Shown here piece after piece: positions 6,841-8,000 of a stretch of DNA of 8,000 nucleotides; within the stretch, counting starts at the first letter, position 1; the number at the start of each line of letters is the position of its first letter. Both the position numbers and the translations under genes were made by a program. The stretch is taken from assembly GCA_031119515.1 (NCBI GenBank), contig JAVHXR010000104.1:1-8000 (forward strand). The letters are read 5' to 3'. The stretch is from Propionicimonas sp. (GTDB lineage: Bacteria > Actinomycetota > Actinomycetes > Propionibacteriales > Propionibacteriaceae). The notes under the pieces are model-generated. The model worked only from the letters and a program-made list of their open reading frames with translations, was not told where the DNA came from and did not search any database.

Positions 6841-7659
6841 CTAGACCTTCTGGATCTGGCCGAAGGTCAGGTCGACCGGGGTCTCCCGGCCGAGGATCTC
6901 GACCAGTGCCTTGAGCCGCTGGCTGTTCGGATTGATCTCGGTGATGGTCGCGTGCACCCCGGCGAAGGGGCCCTGGACCACCATGACGGAGTCGCCGACG
7001 TTGAAGTCCGCGATCTCGACCTTGCGGTTGCGCGGCTTGGAGCCGGTCGCCGCCGCAGCGGCCCTGGCGAGCGCGGCAGGGGCGAGCATCTTCTCGACCT
7101 CTTCGAGGCTGAGCGGCACCGGAGCGTTGGCGTGGGCGACGAAGCCGGTCACCGACGGGGTGTGCCGGACGGCCGCCCAGGACGCGTCGGTCAGCTCCAT
7201 CCGCACCAGCACGTAGCCGGGCAGGACGGTCCGGGTGACCGACTTCTTCGTGCCGTTGCGGGTCTCGGTGACCTCCTCGGTCGGGACCACGGCCTCGTAG
7301 ATGTAATCCTCCATGCCGAGCGTCTTCACCCGGTTGTCGAGGTTCTGCTTGACCCGGTTCTCCATGCCCGAGTAGGTGTGGATGACGTACCAGTCGCCGA
7401 CCTGGCCGCGCAGCATCTCCCGCAGTTCGGCGAGCACGGCCTCCTCGTCGGCGTCCGACTCCTCGACCTGCTCGACCTCGGGTTCGGCCTCGTCCAGGCC
7501 GGGCAGCAGGATGTCGTCGTCGACCGGGGTGTCCAGGTCATCGGCGAAGTCGAGGTTCAGCTCGACCTCGTCGGCATTGGACTCCAGCTGGCCGAGGTCG
7601 ATCTCGAAGTCCTCGGACGGCTCGAAGGCGGCGTCGTCCTTGCCTGGGGTTTCACTCAC
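6841..7659 (-). CDS. nusG: Transcription elongation and termination factor NusG
   Basis: NusG of 272 residues binds RNA polymerase at the clamp and couples it to Rho or to the ribosome. The NGN domain occupies about 88-190 (GDWYVIHTYSGMENRVKQNL, then VLPGYVLVRM at 145-154 and VTGFV at 170-174). The KOW domain is 220-272 (FNVGDSVMVVQGPFAGVHAT, ending VDLTFGQIQKV). Residues 1-87 are an acidic extension with many Asp and Glu and no predicted fold. An Ala-rich, then basic linker (193-213) joins NGN and KOW. Such extensions are known in actinobacterial NusG and make it longer than the 181 residues of E. coli NusG. The start is GTG, nine bases after GAGGAG. It lies 19 bases after secE, the conserved secE-nusG pairing. 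Confidence 0.97.
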   Translation of the reverse strand: MSETPGKDDAAFEPSEDFEIDLGQLESNADEVELNLDFADDLDTPVDDDILLPGLDEAEPEVEQVEESDADEEAVLAELREMLRGQVGDWYVIHTYSGMENRVKQNLDNRVKTLGMEDYIYEAVVPTEEVTETRNGTKKSVTRTVLPGYVLVRMELTDASWAAVRHTPSVTGFVAHANAPVPLSLEEVEKMLAPAALARAAAAATGSKPRNRKVEIADFNVGDSVMVVQGPFAGVHATITEINPNSQRLKALVEILGRETPVDLTFGQIQKV

Positions 7660-7678
7660 GTCGGGTATCTCCTCGTCC

Positions 7679-8000
7679 TCAGCCGAAAAACTGCAGCAGT
7701 GCCCAGCCGAACAGCAGGTCCAGCACGCTGACGATCGCGATGATGAACAGGACGAAGACCAGGACCACGATGAAGTACTGCTGCCACTGGCTCAGGGTCG
7801 GCCAGATGACCTTCTTGAGCTCCTCGATGCTCTCGCGGACGAACTGCGCCGGTGTGGTGCGCTTGCGGTGCGTCTCGGCGCCCGTCGCGCTCTGCTTGCG
7901 CGTCGGCCGTCCCTTCGCCTCGACCGTGGCGGACCTGCGCGCCGGGCGGGCACCTGCCGCCGCGATCGCGACCTGCTCCTCCTCGGTCAGCGGAAGGTCC
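7679..8000 (-). CDS. secE: Preprotein translocase subunit SecE (N-terminus beyond right edge)
   Basis: The last 106 codons are present and the start lies outside the window. SecE clamps the SecY channel in the cytoplasmic membrane. The conserved amphipathic segment reads FVRESIEELKKVIWPTLSQW (53-72 of the visible part). One membrane helix follows, roughly YFIVVLVFVLFIIAIVSVLD (75-94), and the protein ends LLFGWALLQFFG. Upstream is a basic, low-complexity cytoplasmic tail rich in Arg, Lys and Ala, common in actinobacterial SecE. The visible length plus a short missing start is longer than minimal Gram-positive SecE proteins, as expected for this group. It is the first visible gene of the nusG-rplK-rplA unit. 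Confidence 0.95.
   Translation of the reverse strand, partial: DLPLTEEEQVAIAAAGARPARRSATVEAKGRPTRKQSATGAETHRKRTTPAQFVRESIEELKKVIWPTLSQWQQYFIVVLVFVLFIIAIVSVLDLLFGWALLQFFG

Noticed and set aside
5095..7731. Long plus-strand open frames across the rplJ-rplA and rplK-nusG regions (for example 5095-6582 and 6643-7731).
   Set aside because: They run across several certain ribosomal genes and their intergenic signals, and resemble no protein family.

Overview
The window is high-GC DNA, with G or C at most third codon positions. It carries the secE-nusG-rplKA-rplJL-rpoB ribosomal protein and RNA polymerase cluster of an actinomycete. The basis is the RpoB rifampicin-region sequence, a TTG-started rpoB, NusG with a long acidic N-terminal extension, and SecE with a basic N-terminal tail and one membrane helix. 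A Nocardioides-like (Propionibacteriales) relative is my best guess, from overall resemblance only.

All housekeeping genes are on the minus strand, so transcription runs from right to left. In that order: secE (start lies beyond the right edge), nusG, rplK and rplA form one unit that ends at a strong hairpin at 5493-5526. Next is a promoter (5409-5438), an L10-type mRNA leader containing an intrinsic terminator (5289-5317), then rplJ and rplL, ending at a hairpin at 4234-4267. Far left is rpoB, starting at a TTG at 2156 and running off the left edge after 718 codons.

Between rplL and rpoB sits a two-gene module unrelated to translation. A minus-strand XRE-type DNA-binding protein with a long TPR-like C-terminal region (2418-3722) is divergent from a plus-strand gene for a 51-residue secreted peptide (3842-3997). 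A small exported peptide next to an HTH-TPR regulator is the layout of RRNPP peptide quorum-sensing systems (PlcR-PapR, NprR-NprX, Rgg-SHP), which are best known in Firmicutes. The intergenic region has a perfect inverted repeat, TGTCAA-ATG-TTGACA, overlapping the likely -35 box of the peptide gene.

The core of that site, TTGACA-N3-CAGTCAA, occurs again at 2425-2440 within the last codons of the regulator gene. There it points towards rpoB in the same geometry, again with TTGACA placed as a -35 box. This suggests that the regulator may control its peptide gene and also feed into rpoB transcription. That link is inferred from sequence alone. Three strong hairpins in the window share a CGATCGG-type stem base, and a long near-perfect inverted repeat (2313-2364) lies in the rpoB leader.
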